Assembly: GCA_947169115.1 (NCBI GenBank)
Contig: CAMVOK010000022.1
Span: 1 to 55,992, forward strand
Length of the DNA: 55,992 bases
DNA from: an uncultured Prevotellaceae bacterium
Lineage (GTDB): Bacteria > Bacteroidota > Bacteroidia > Bacteroidales > Bacteroidaceae
Reading direction: 5' to 3'
Of the stretch, positions 38,321-46,554 are shown one piece after another (within the stretch, counting starts at the first letter, position 1; each line of letters starts with the position of its first letter). The notes under the pieces are model-generated. The model worked only from the letters and a program-made list of their open reading frames with translations. It had not been told where the DNA came from and did no database searches. Both the position numbers and the translations under genes were made by a program.

Positions 38321-39121
38321 ATGCATACAAGAGAAGAAAAGATGGCCGCATTCGGGCGGGTGCTCGATGTGCTGGACGAATTGAGGGAGAAATGTCCTTG
38401 GGATAGGAAACAGACGAACGAGAGCCTGCGACAGAACACGATAGAAGAAACGTACGAACTTTGCGAGGCCCTGATCAAGGACGATGTGCAGAACATTTGC
38501 AAGGAATTGGGCGATGTGCTGCTGCATGTCTGCTTCTATGCCAAGATTGGTGATGAGAAGGGACAGTTCGACATTGCCGATGTCTGCCATAAGTTGTGCG
38601 ACAAGCTCATTTTCCGTCATCCTCATGTCTATGGAGATGCGGTGGCTGAGACGGCAGGCGACGTGCTGAAGTCGTGGGAACTCATCAAACAGAAAGAGAA
38701 GGGTGGCAACAAAACCGTGCTGTCTGGCGTGCCAACGGCACTTCCTTCACTCATCAAGGCCGAGCGCATACAGGAGAAAGCCTGTAATGTGGGCTTCGAC
38801 TGGGAGCAACGCGAGGATGTGTGGGACAAGGTGCAGGAGGAACTGGGTGAATTGCGTGCTGAGATTGAAAAAGGCAACCGTCAGCGTAGTGAAGAAGAAT
38901 TCGGCGACTATCTATTCAGTTTGATAAACATGGCTCGCCTGTACCACCTTAGTCTGGATAATGCGTTGGAAAATACGAACCAGAAGTTTATCCGTCGTTT
39001 TAATTACGTGGAAGCCAAGGCCAAGGAGCAGGGACGTAACCTGAAGGATATGACGCTTGCGGAAATGGATGCCTTATGGAATGAGGCAAAAAAAATCTCC
39101 CACCATTCCTCGAAACAGTAA
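38321..39121 (+). CDS. mazG: Nucleoside triphosphate pyrophosphohydrolase MazG
   Basis: The 266-residue protein has two MazG-type helical domains. The first has LREKCPWDRKQTNESLRQNT near 23, then EETYELCEALIKDD and ELGDVLLHVCFYAKIGDEKG, with the E-x-x-E and E-x-x-D metal residues. The second has EELGELRAEIEKG and SEEEFGDYLFSLINMARLY near 200. The enzyme hydrolyses non-canonical and excess NTPs to NMP and pyrophosphate. The length equals the E. coli protein (263). It is a monocistronic gene from its own promoter. Confidence 0.95.
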   Translation: MHTREEKMAAFGRVLDVLDELREKCPWDRKQTNESLRQNTIEETYELCEALIKDDVQNICKELGDVLLHVCFYAKIGDEKGQFDIADVCHKLCDKLIFRHPHVYGDAVAETAGDVLKSWELIKQKEKGGNKTVLSGVPTALPSLIKAERIQEKACNVGFDWEQREDVWDKVQEELGELRAEIEKGNRQRSEEEFGDYLFSLINMARLYHLSLDNALENTNQKFIRRFNYVEAKAKEQGRNLKDMTLAEMDALWNEAKKISHHSSKQ

Positions 39122-39194
39122 AATAACAAAGCAACATAAGGAAACCTGTTTCGATGAAACGCGGAGGTGGGAGATGGCTATACTTCCTTTTTCT

Positions 39195-39665
39195 TTATTT
39201 GGGTCTTTGAGGTCTTTCGTGCTTTTTATGCCCATGATTACTGGCACGCTGTAGCATTTCACGGTGGAAGGCGTCGTCGGCCAACATCACTCGATAGGCT
39301 TTCTGGGCAGAAACGGCCTTACACATCTTCTTGTAGTAGGTTTCTTCTATCTCTGCAAAATCTTCGTGTATGTCGATGATTTTCAGGAGTACCTCTTGGC
39401 ACTTTTTCTCATCGCTACAAGCGTTGAAGTTCTTTTTCGTCTTGAATTCTTGTTGTTTCAGTTCTCTTTGTTTTGCTTTCATCTCCTCGAAGATGGGCAG
39501 TATCTTCTCACTCTCTTCTTTTGTCAACTCTGCTTTCTGGCAGATGAAAGCCTCCCATTTAGCTTTAAACTCCTCGGGGTTAAACCTCGGATGTTTAGCC
39601 TCCTGTGCCATTGTACCAACTGCGACGGCCAGCATCAGGGCTACTATAGTTACAATCTTCTTCAT
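39195..39665 (-). CDS. Small periplasmic helical protein of the ECF sigma group
   Basis: The 156-residue protein has a signal peptide (1-20, ending TMAQ). The rest is long charged helices (ELTKEESEKILPIFEEMKAK, REMLQRASNHGHKKHERP) with two Cys in FNACSDEKKC. The layout is like Spy/CpxP-type stress chaperones but I see no strong motif. It is the last gene of the run with the sigma factor and likely anti-sigma, 15 bases after it, so it may be an envelope-stress component. Function not proven. Confidence 0.7.
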   Translation of the reverse strand: MKKIVTIVALMLAVAVGTMAQEAKHPRFNPEEFKAKWEAFICQKAELTKEESEKILPIFEEMKAKQRELKQQEFKTKKNFNACSDEKKCQEVLLKIIDIHEDFAEIEETYYKKMCKAVSAQKAYRVMLADDAFHREMLQRASNHGHKKHERPQRPK

Positions 39666-39680
39666 ATCCTCTTTCTTTTA

Positions 39681-40028
39681 TTAGTCAGCTTCTGTCAGAT
39701 ATTCGGCAATCTCCATATTCCCCACCATGATGTAGTCAAGCGCATCGTTGTAATACTCCTCCTGGGCTAATTCGGCAGTGGTGGCTGTGGGCTGTGCCGT
39801 ATTGCGGTTCCATAGCATTGCAGCACCGACACCGGCAACGAAGACCACAGCAGCGGCATAGCGCCACAATCTCGGCATGAGTCGGATGGTCTTCCGGGGC
39901 TGCTCTGCAGGTTGGGGCAGACGTGCCAAAAGCCTCTCGTCGAAATGCTCGAAGTAGCCCGAAGGTATTCGGAATGGATTTTCCTTTCCCGCCAGTTCCT
40001 GTAGTTTTATTTCTTCGTTTGTCATCAT
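39681..40028 (-). CDS. Likely anti-sigma factor, single-pass membrane protein
   Basis: The 115-residue protein has an N-terminal cytoplasmic part with NPFRIPSGYFEHFDERLLAR near 18, one membrane helix (about 54-72, LWRYAAAVVFVAGVGAAML) and a short outer tail. Small proteins of this form follow ECF sigma genes in Bacteroidales and may hold the sigma factor at the membrane. There is no zinc-binding ZAS motif, so the function is inferred from the layout. The start may be 40028 or 40025. Confidence 0.6.
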   Translation of the reverse strand: MMTNEEIKLQELAGKENPFRIPSGYFEHFDERLLARLPQPAEQPRKTIRLMPRLWRYAAAVVFVAGVGAAMLWNRNTAQPTATTAELAQEEYYNDALDYIMVGNMEIAEYLTEAD

Positions 40029-40060
40029 GTTATGGGTTCATTTGTCTGTTAGACGTTTAG

Positions 40061-40621
40061 TTAGATGTGAGGTTTAATCATTATGCTCAAAAAATCACAT
40101 ATTTTTTTTACGGCATGGTGATACGAGGCTTTCAGTGCCCCTACACTTGTCTGTAGCACCTGACTCATATCCTCATATTTCATTTCCTCGTAGTATTTTA
40201 GCAGGAATACCTGTCGTTGCTTGTCGGGTAGCTGTGCTATGGCCTCTTGGAGCTGAGCCTGAGTTTCGTCGCCGTCAAAGTAGGGGTCACTTTGCAGCGT
40301 CATGGCTACATGGCTTTCCTCGTCGTCCAGACTTACGGTGCTGTGCCGTTTCCTTTCTATGAAGTTTAGGGTTTCGTTGGTGGCGATGCGGTATAGCCAT
40401 GTGCTCAATTTCGAGTCTCCCCTGAAGTTGTCCAGTCCTGTCCAAACTTTGATGAAGGTATTTTGCAGGATGTCGTCGGCATCGTCGTGGCTCAGCACCA
40501 TACGACGGATTTGCCAGTATAGGGTTTCTTTATATTGGTCAACGAGTATGGTGAAGGCTTCCGCACGTTTGGCGGTGTCTTGCAGTCGTGTGATGAGTTC
40601 TTTCTCGTCGATGGTTTTCAT
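40061..40621 (-). CDS. ECF (sigma-70 family, group 4) sigma factor
   Basis: The 186-residue protein has region 2 with HDDADDILQNTFIKVWTGLD near 46 and LSTWLYRIATNETLNFIERK near 72. Region 4 has LPDKQRQVFLLKYYEEMKYE near 130, then a helix-turn-helix. It guides RNA polymerase to a set of promoters, likely for envelope stress given the neighbours (L,D-transpeptidase before, membrane and periplasmic proteins after). The ATG at 40621 gives the normal length. It starts 32 bases after the L,D-transpeptidase stop. Confidence 0.9.
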   Translation of the reverse strand: MKTIDEKELITRLQDTAKRAEAFTILVDQYKETLYWQIRRMVLSHDDADDILQNTFIKVWTGLDNFRGDSKLSTWLYRIATNETLNFIERKRHSTVSLDDEESHVAMTLQSDPYFDGDETQAQLQEAIAQLPDKQRQVFLLKYYEEMKYEDMSQVLQTSVGALKASYHHAVKKICDFLSIMIKPHI

Positions 40622-40653
40622 TCTTTCTTTCGACACTTTTCGTAATGAAAGGT

Positions 40654-42210
40654 TTAAAGGTCATTCAAAAGTTTTTCTATGACAATGTCGTAGCCATAGG
40701 GATCCGGGTGGGCTTGCAGGGCACCATCGGGAGTGGGGTATAGTGTCCAGTAGTCGAGCCAAACGGGAACGGGAGTGTCATAGAAGAAATTGCTCATGGG
40801 CTTGGCATCGGGATATGCCTGTTTGTAACGTCGTCCTGCGGCTGATAATGGTGCCCGCTCCAGGGCTATACGAATGCGATCTACAAATAGTTCCGTAGGC
40901 TGGTTTAGGAAGAACAGGGCCATGTCGAGTGGGCGTTCTACCCGAATACATCCGTGGCTGATGGCACGATTCTGTCGTTGGAATGCACTATGGTTGTTCG
41001 TATCGTGCAGAAATACGGAAAAATTGTTGGGAAACCGGAATATGATGCGTCCCAGAGAGTTCGCCTCACCGTTTTCTTGTCGGATGATGTAGCGTGCACT
41101 ACGCAACTCGGCAGCAGAGAGTAGGGTAGGGTCAATCTCCTCTTTGGTTTCCTTGTTGATGGCCCGATAACTGTTTCTGGCAAAATAGGCACTGTCGCCC
41201 ACATGTCGAGGTATGATTTCCTTGCGTACGATGGTCTGTGGAATCACCCAGTAGGGATTGAGTTCCACCCATCGGATTTCGCTGTGTAGCAGAGGGGTTT
41301 TGTGGCTTTGGTTGCCACAACATACCCGCATGGTAAGCATGCTGTCACCATTGACGGCAGTTAGTTCTTGGGTAGCCAAATTCACCCAGACATAGCGTTT
41401 CTTGTTGATGGGACGGGGATAACGCCAACGGGCGCGCTCCATGTTGATGCGAGCCAGTCTGGCACGAACTGTGTCCCCGTTGTCCCGTGCCTGCCGATAG
41501 GCGTTGTGCAGTAGGTCGTATAGTGTGTCTGTGGGTTGCACGGAACGCAGTAGTTGCCCAATCCGTCCGTGACGCGTCTCTTCCAGGGCATGATGCATAA
41601 AGCTGTCTGTTGCCGTCTCAGAACCTTGGTCGTAGAGTCGTCGGTATTGTACTTCCCTTCGCACCTCGCCGGCAGGTGGTTCATCTATCAGCAAGTGGTT
41701 AAGCCACTGGTGGGGATTGGTGAATCCATAGCGTTGTCCGCAAACGTAACGCAGGAGCGATTGGGTGAGCAGAAACTCCATCCGACCCATCAGACTACTG
41801 GCATCCTCATGGCTAAAGTCGTACTCATGCATACGGCGCAGCATTTGCCCCAAAGTGTCGGTATGCAAGGCATCGGGGTGAAGTCCTATGTCCTCGGCCT
41901 GTCGGATGCAATTGAGCAGGGTGTCTGCATTGGGGGAGACTCCCATTCGCGTTATCCAGATGAGGGGTGACGATTCGTTCTTGTAATACGAACGGGTAAA
42001 TTTATCGGCATACATGGGTGTTCGGGTCACCTCGGCTGTGTGCCGGATTTCTTCCCGCAGTCGTTCTCCGTCAATGTTGTAGGTGGAGACAATCCACTCC
42101 TTCAGATCTTCGAGTTTTGTCGCACGTGTCCCGTTATGCCTGTTTTTGCAGGCTGTAAACCCACATGAGATGAGCAATAAGAACAGGAATGCAGAAATGC
42201 TGCGGTGCAT
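40654..42210 (-). CDS. L,D-transpeptidase, YcbB/LdtD-like lipoprotein
   Basis: The 518-residue protein has a lipoprotein signal ending ISCGFTACKN near 15-22. An N-terminal helical scaffold follows, then an ErfK/YbiS/YcfS/YnhG domain with the catalytic motif SHGCIRVE near 425. The upstream NNHSAFQRQNRAISHGCIRV includes the usual His before it. LdtD-type enzymes form 3-3 cross-links in peptidoglycan in the periplasm. The length suits the YcbB type. It begins 9 bases after the stop of the small CTD-like gene, so it shares its promoter (42558-42565). Confidence 0.9.
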   Translation of the reverse strand: MHRSISAFLFLLLISCGFTACKNRHNGTRATKLEDLKEWIVSTYNIDGERLREEIRHTAEVTRTPMYADKFTRSYYKNESSPLIWITRMGVSPNADTLLNCIRQAEDIGLHPDALHTDTLGQMLRRMHEYDFSHEDASSLMGRMEFLLTQSLLRYVCGQRYGFTNPHQWLNHLLIDEPPAGEVRREVQYRRLYDQGSETATDSFMHHALEETRHGRIGQLLRSVQPTDTLYDLLHNAYRQARDNGDTVRARLARINMERARWRYPRPINKKRYVWVNLATQELTAVNGDSMLTMRVCCGNQSHKTPLLHSEIRWVELNPYWVIPQTIVRKEIIPRHVGDSAYFARNSYRAINKETKEEIDPTLLSAAELRSARYIIRQENGEANSLGRIIFRFPNNFSVFLHDTNNHSAFQRQNRAISHGCIRVERPLDMALFFLNQPTELFVDRIRIALERAPLSAAGRRYKQAYPDAKPMSNFFYDTPVPVWLDYWTLYPTPDGALQAHPDPYGYDIVIEKLLNDL

Positions 42211-42219
42211 GAACGGAGT

Positions 42220-42525
42220 TTATCGGATGGAAATCTTGCGTACCACCTTGCCGACTTTCAGAATGTAGCAGCCACGCTGCAAGTTGAGCGTCATGCTCTT
42301 GTCATTGCTGTCTATGCGGATGGTAGCAACTTTTACTCCGGTAAGATTGTAAACCTCCAGGGTCTCGCCGTCGGCACCCGTAATGTGTATTTTTGAGCCG
42401 TTGACGTTCAGTGTAACAGCTGAAAGTTCCGTCTCTATCTCCTCGTGGTCACCTTGAGCAATAAGGCTCATGGGCGCACCTGTCAGGAACAGAGCTAATG
42501 CAAGGATTTGGAACTTTTTAATCAT
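42220..42525 (-). CDS. Short exported protein resembling a stand-alone type IX C-terminal domain
   Basis: The 101-residue protein has a signal peptide (1-24, ending LIAQG). The remaining 75 residues are nearly all a Por/SprA-type C-terminal sorting domain: VTLNVNGSKIHITGADGETL, VYNLTGVKVATIRID, then LNLQRGCYILKVGKVVRK and ISIR. Such a domain is normally the tail of a large secreted protein. Here it is the whole mature protein. The ATG at 42525 was chosen because a -7 box lies just before it. It heads the L,D-transpeptidase operon. Confidence 0.65.
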   Translation of the reverse strand: MIKKFQILALALFLTGAPMSLIAQGDHEEIETELSAVTLNVNGSKIHITGADGETLEVYNLTGVKVATIRIDSNDKSMTLNLQRGCYILKVGKVVRKISIR

Positions 42526-42557
42526 GTTTTCTGTACACTTTTTGTAGTTTACCAAGG

Positions 42558-42565
42558 CAAAGTTA
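42558..42565 (-). promoter_or_regulatory. -7 box for the L,D-transpeptidase operon
   Basis: The minus strand reads TAACTTTG, 33 bases before the ATG at 42525. Confidence 0.6.
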
Positions 42566-42646
42566 TGTTTTTTTTCTTTACCGACCAAATTTTTTTTGCA
42601 TTTCTTGCAATTTTTCCGCCGCTCTGGCGTTGACGGGGTTATTTCC

Positions 42647-43423
42647 TTATCTATGTACCACTCGAATACTCACTTCGTAGAGTAAATACAGGGGAATGGC
42701 AACGAGAATGAGGGTCATAATGTCGGGGGGCGTGATAATAGCAGAAATCATCATGATGACAATGAGTGCATGACGACGATACTGGGCCAGCATCTCGGAG
42801 GTGATGAATCCCATACGCCCCAGGAAGTAGGCGATGACGGGCAATTGGAATATCAGCCCCATGGCCAGTGTCAGACTGACAAATGTACTGATATAGGAAT
42901 CCAGCGTAATATTGCTCACCACGCGGGCCGATACGCTGTATGTGCCAAGGAATCGGAAGGAAATTGGAAACAGCACAAAGTAGTTCATCAATACCCCCAC
43001 AAGAAACAGTGCATAGATGATAACTGCGACGAGCGAGGAATATCGACGTTCATTATCATACAACGCAGGGGAGATAAAACGAAACAATTCAAACAATATA
43101 TATGGCGATGCCCCCAGTAGTCCCAAATACACCGCTGTGGTGATGTGCGTCATAAACTGGCTGCTGAGGTCTGTGGCAATCAGATTTACATGGTATTCCT
43201 CGAAATGGAAGTCGAAGCCCATTGCCTGTATCGCATGCTCTATCCACCGATAAGTCACGAAGTCCCATTCGCTGGGAGCCAGCAGTAGTCGGAAGGTCTC
43301 GTCCTTGAAGCAGAAAACACCAACGGCAATCACCATTACAACACCCAGCACACGAAACATCATTTGGCGCAACACTTCCAGGTGCCCGCCAAATGTAAGT
43401 AATTCTTCTTTCTTTTCAACCAC
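42647..43423 (-). CDS. tatC: Twin-arginine translocase subunit TatC
   Basis: The 258-residue protein has the six-helix TatC layout: an N-terminal GHLEVLRQMMFRVLGVV motif near 13 (family form HL-x-E-L-R), a middle VLFPISFRFLG near 145, and PVIAYFLGRMGFIT near 192. TatC recognises the RR signal and, with TatA, forms the pore for folded proteins. It lies 31 bases after tatA and ends the CXXX-peptide run. Its likely cargo is the RR-signal Cys-rich peptide encoded at 47813-48139. Confidence 0.93.
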   Translation of the reverse strand: MVEKKEELLTFGGHLEVLRQMMFRVLGVVMVIAVGVFCFKDETFRLLLAPSEWDFVTYRWIEHAIQAMGFDFHFEEYHVNLIATDLSSQFMTHITTAVYLGLLGASPYILFELFRFISPALYDNERRYSSLVAVIIYALFLVGVLMNYFVLFPISFRFLGTYSVSARVVSNITLDSYISTFVSLTLAMGLIFQLPVIAYFLGRMGFITSEMLAQYRRHALIVIMMISAIITPPDIMTLILVAIPLYLLYEVSIRVVHR

Positions 43424-43454
43424 GAAATTACACGAATAGTACAGCCATCAAAGG

Positions 43455-43688
43455 TTACTCAGATTTTGAGGATTGTGGAAGTTCCTCTGTAATCTCTATC
43501 TCCTCTGTGTGCTCTGTGTCTTCCAAAGGAGGTTCCTTCATTCCCTGTTTGAAACTCTGTACGCCTTGTCCTAAGCCACGCATCATTTCGGGCAGTTTCT
43601 TTCCTCCGAACAACAGGAGGGCTATGCCACCCACGAGTAGTAACTCCGTAGTGCCGATAAACATCGGTTGAATAAACAAATTCTGCAT
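43455..43688 (-). CDS. tatA: Sec-independent translocase protein TatA
   Basis: The 77-residue protein has one membrane helix (TELLLVGGIALLLFGGKKLP near 13), the Phe-Gly hinge and an amphipathic helix (EMMRGLGQGVQSFKQGMKEP). It forms the Tat pore lining. The C-terminal tail LEDTEHTEEIEITEELPQ is encoded by the ACAGAG micro-repeat. It starts 12 bases after the modification-system gene, indicating one transcript. No separate TatB is seen, which is normal in Bacteroidetes. Confidence 0.93.
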   Translation of the reverse strand: MQNLFIQPMFIGTTELLLVGGIALLLFGGKKLPEMMRGLGQGVQSFKQGMKEPPLEDTEHTEEIEITEELPQSSKSE

Positions 43689-43700
43689 AACTTATGTTTC

Positions 43701-43991
43701 CTATTTCTCTGTTTCAGATGTAACCAGGAATATCTCGCACGTATCGAAGTTAATCTCCCAGTTGCCGCCCTCGGCACTTTCCCACTGGTACTTCTGGGCC
43801 ATGGTGTCCCACCATTGTTGGAATCGTGTACCCGTTTCACCCATATCCTTCACCAGTTTCTCATAAAGGTCTGCATTATCGGCGGTCACAATTTTGGCCA
43901 ACTCATTCAATCCGTTCCTGCGTTCAAACAGCGTTTGAATCTCGTTCTTCTCTACTACGGTCACATGACCAACCAATTTCTTCGTTACCAT
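43701..43991 (-). CDS. CXXX repeat peptide modification system protein
   Basis: The 96-residue protein has VVEKNEIQTLFERRNGLNEL near 12, KLVKDMGETGTRFQQWW near 45, then WESAEGGNWEINFDTCEIFL. These match the small NCBIfam family called CXXX repeat peptide modification system protein, which occurs only beside CXXX-repeat peptides and their maturases. Its biochemical role is not known; a small helper or leader-binding partner is possible. Its first 7 bases overlap the maturase stop, so translation is coupled. tatA follows by 12 bases. Confidence 0.78.
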   Translation of the reverse strand: MVTKKLVGHVTVVEKNEIQTLFERRNGLNELAKIVTADNADLYEKLVKDMGETGTRFQQWWDTMAQKYQWESAEGGNWEINFDTCEIFLVTSETEK

Positions 43992-44971
43992 TCTTCTCTT
44001 TTGTCAAAAGGGTCTAAATAATCTATTTCCTTAATCTCTGTGTCGGGCATAAATGTACCATGCTTGCGGATGTTGGCCAATAATTCACGACTGGCATTGC
44101 GCTCTAAATGGGCTATCACGCATTGCTCGCGACTGGGTGTGTTCACTTCCAATGTCAGTTTACGATTTAGCCAAATGCAACGGTGACACTGGTAGGCATC
44201 GCAATGGCGACATATCGGAGCGTACTCCAACTTATAGAGTTGTTTGTTCTTGACATCCAATCCATGCTCCAAGTCTCCGATACAGTCCTTCTCGTCCTCG
44301 TAATAGAAAGCAGGACAGACATAGAACTTACCGTTGGGTGCCAGTGTGATGGTCGTATCTCCAGCTCCACAGTTGTTCATTTGCGTAAGCATCATGCGGT
44401 CAGTCAGCAGGTTCAGCTGAGGCGTTTTGCCCTTCACGAACAAACGTTCAACTTCCTTGCCGATTTCTGCAAGTACGTTCTTATATGTCTCAAAGTCCGC
44501 TTCCGTGAATGCCTCCACATCCGTAAAGGAAATATTCACCCTCGGGGCATTAGCCAACAAGGTAAATATCTCCTTATATCTGGCGAAGAAATCATCCTTG
44601 CTAGTTCTTATCACGATAGGAACCTCTGCTTTTTGTGGCAACGTATCCCATTCGTTTACGACCAGCACATCTGCATCTTTACTCCCCTCCTTCGGGAAGG
44701 AGGGGTTAGGGGTGGTAGCGTTAACCAACTTAATCTTCGAATGGTCGATGCTTTCCACCACCTCGTTATATTCCTCTGGCAGTGGGCGTTCGGGATAGAC
44801 AAACTGAATCATCAGATTCTCCTTCATCCCAAATCTAATCCCGTTCTTCAGCGTGTCGATGGGCATCAGTGACTTCCTCCCCCCGCTTTGGGAGAGGGAC
44901 TGGGGGTGAGGTCGATAGTGACAATACGACGTACTCGCATCGTCTAATAGAATTACTAAGTATAACCACAT
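43985..44971 (-). CDS. CXXX repeat peptide maturase (SPASM-bearing, pseudo-radical-SAM)
   Basis: The 328-residue protein begins WLYLVILLDDASTSYCHY and later has MPIDTLKNGIRFGMKENLMI, both typical of the family called CXXX repeat peptide maturase. The C-terminal third has a SPASM-like Cys set: NNCGAGDTTITLAPNGKFYV then CPAFYYEDEKDCIGDLEHG, and CRHCDAYQCHRC. There is no CxxxCxxC near the N-terminus, so it probably does not bind the SAM-reducing cluster and works with the full radical SAM enzyme at 46555. Two in-frame palindromic insertions are present: RPHPQSLSQSGGRKS (44873-44912) and TTPNPSFPKEGS (44683-44715). It is 123 bases after the previous gene, so a second promoter is possible, though I see none. 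Confidence 0.78.
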   Translation of the reverse strand: MWLYLVILLDDASTSYCHYRPHPQSLSQSGGRKSLMPIDTLKNGIRFGMKENLMIQFVYPERPLPEEYNEVVESIDHSKIKLVNATTPNPSFPKEGSKDADVLVVNEWDTLPQKAEVPIVIRTSKDDFFARYKEIFTLLANAPRVNISFTDVEAFTEADFETYKNVLAEIGKEVERLFVKGKTPQLNLLTDRMMLTQMNNCGAGDTTITLAPNGKFYVCPAFYYEDEKDCIGDLEHGLDVKNKQLYKLEYAPICRHCDAYQCHRCIWLNRKLTLEVNTPSREQCVIAHLERNASRELLANIRKHGTFMPDTEIKEIDYLDPFDKREEW

Positions 44972-45094
44972 AAATCAGCAGTATTGTTCATGGTAAGTTC
45001 TAAAAATTAATAATTATGAGTGGAAAATATTTCCCATAGTAGTTTTGCAAATACATTCCTCTCAAATTACGAAATATTTATAGACCAAAACAGA

Positions 45095-45817
45095 TTACGG
45101 AGCATTGCGTACGGGACGAACAGAAAAGCCACCGTATCTATAATCGTAGGATATTCTTGAATTACTAGAGCCAATTTCCATATAGTATGCTTTGGTCGGC
45201 GTAGCTTTGACTATATTACGTGACCAGTAAAACCCCCAACCATATGCCCCAGCATAGTCGAGCGAATTGTTGAAAATAGCCCCAGCAATAGGCAGCATGA
45301 TATAATTACCATTGGAACCAGTTACCATATAGATTTTTTCAATCTCAATTCTTTTCCACGTACATTTGTCTTTCAATTCTTGCCACTGAGAATACGAAGG
45401 GGTACGCCACTTATTTCCCCAGTTGACGGAAGCTACATCGTCAATCTGTTCTAACTCTGTTAAATTATCCTCAAATAAACTATATTTGGTTAATCGAACA
45501 TCGTTTCCATACTTGTACGTTTGCCAACTATAAGTATTCTTCGTTTCTATCTCCCCCCATGCATATTTACCTCCATACTCGTAATCATTTACAGCACCAA
45601 CATTCATGTTTGCCCATTGTGTACCGCTTGGCAACCCCAAATCCACAGCAACAACGCCTTCAGGAGTTTTGTCCTCCTCTATTTTGCTATTCTCATTCCC
45701 ATTGATGTCATGTGTGGCCATTTGTGTTGGTGCCGGTTCATCGTCACCACAGGAACTCATTATCATGCAAATAATTCCTGTTACAAATACAACTACCATC
45801 CAAAGTTTCTTTCTCAT
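45095..45817 (-). CDS. Lipoprotein, Fibrobacter-major-paralogous-domain-like (copy 1)
   Basis: The 240-residue protein has a lipoprotein signal ending MIMSSCGDD near 20-23. A paralogous domain follows, with VVAVDLGLPSGTQWANMNVG near 56, YGGKYAWGEIETKNTYSW, NWGNKWRTPSYSQWQELKD, MLPIAGAIFNN, GFYWSRNI and a C-terminal SVRPVRNAP. This is the DLGLPSGT-W-A fold common in Bacteroidales surface proteins. It is paralogous to the next gene upstream. Both lie between the radical SAM and maturase genes, so they may be coating or partner lipoproteins of the peptide; function unknown. Confidence 0.72.
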   Translation of the reverse strand: MRKKLWMVVVFVTGIICMIMSSCGDDEPAPTQMATHDINGNENSKIEEDKTPEGVVAVDLGLPSGTQWANMNVGAVNDYEYGGKYAWGEIETKNTYSWQTYKYGNDVRLTKYSLFEDNLTELEQIDDVASVNWGNKWRTPSYSQWQELKDKCTWKRIEIEKIYMVTGSNGNYIMLPIAGAIFNNSLDYAGAYGWGFYWSRNIVKATPTKAYYMEIGSSNSRISYDYRYGGFSVRPVRNAP

Positions 45818-45852
45818 AATAATAAGAGTTAAATCGTGTAATATTATCTAAG

Positions 45853-46503
45853 TTATTTTTTACGAACAGGTCGAACAGGCAAGCCTTGGTAATGTTCTAC
45901 ACGATACACTTCAGGCTTTGGTTTCCCAAACCAACTACTAAAGCCACAGATATATGCCTTGTCATGTTTGATCTGTTCTGAATAGGATTGATTAGACCAA
46001 TATCCCCCAAAACTACCTACGTCAGATATGGAACTACCATAACGGCCCGCTGCCGGTAAAAAAATTGAAGTGTCATTTTTTCTACTTTTAACTAAAAAAC
46101 CTGCAACATTATTCTGAGTTGTCCATGTCCATGTACATTCTCTAATAAGTTCTTCCCATTGAGCGTTTGAGGGATGACACCATTCCTCTCCCCAGTTTGC
46201 ACGGGCTGCGTCTATTGAAGAGTTATATCTAACTTCAACATTATAACGATGTGAATAATTATCAGAAGTGTACGATTCTTTTGTTTTTGTTTCTCCCCAA
46301 GCGAAATAACAGCCATACTCTTCTGGCTTAGATGCTCCAACATTTGTCGTTGCCCATAAAGTACTACTTGACAAGCCCAAATCTACATACTCATGTTTTC
46401 CTCCATGTTTGTTGTATTCGTCATCATCTTTACATGAAACAAGGGTTAAAGTCATAGTCATTGCTACTATAGCCAATGGTTCCCAATAAAAAAATTTTTT
46501 CAT
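45853..46503 (-). CDS. Lipoprotein, Fibrobacter-major-paralogous-domain-like (copy 2)
   Basis: The 216-residue protein has a lipoprotein signal ending LTLVSCKDD near 23-26. The domain repeats the pattern of its neighbour: EYVDLGLSSSTLWATTNVGA near 39, YGCYFAWGETKTKES, NWGEEWCHPSNAQWEELIRE, FLPAAGRYG, GGYWSNQSYS and a C-terminal GLPVRPVRKK. It is 35 bases before copy 1. The pair looks like a recent duplication with divergence. No activity is known for the domain. Confidence 0.72.
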   Translation of the reverse strand: MKKFFYWEPLAIVAMTMTLTLVSCKDDDEYNKHGGKHEYVDLGLSSSTLWATTNVGASKPEEYGCYFAWGETKTKESYTSDNYSHRYNVEVRYNSSIDAARANWGEEWCHPSNAQWEELIRECTWTWTTQNNVAGFLVKSRKNDTSIFLPAAGRYGSSISDVGSFGGYWSNQSYSEQIKHDKAYICGFSSWFGKPKPEVYRVEHYQGLPVRPVRKK

Positions 46504-46554
46504 ACGATTTTAATTTTCATTTGTTTATTATATTCATTCTCACATTTATTATTC

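Noticed and set aside
42647..43688. tatA/tatC as housekeeping genes placed by chance
   Set aside because: Not excluded, but the 12-base gap to the CXXX modification gene and the RR leader of the peptide favour a functional link.
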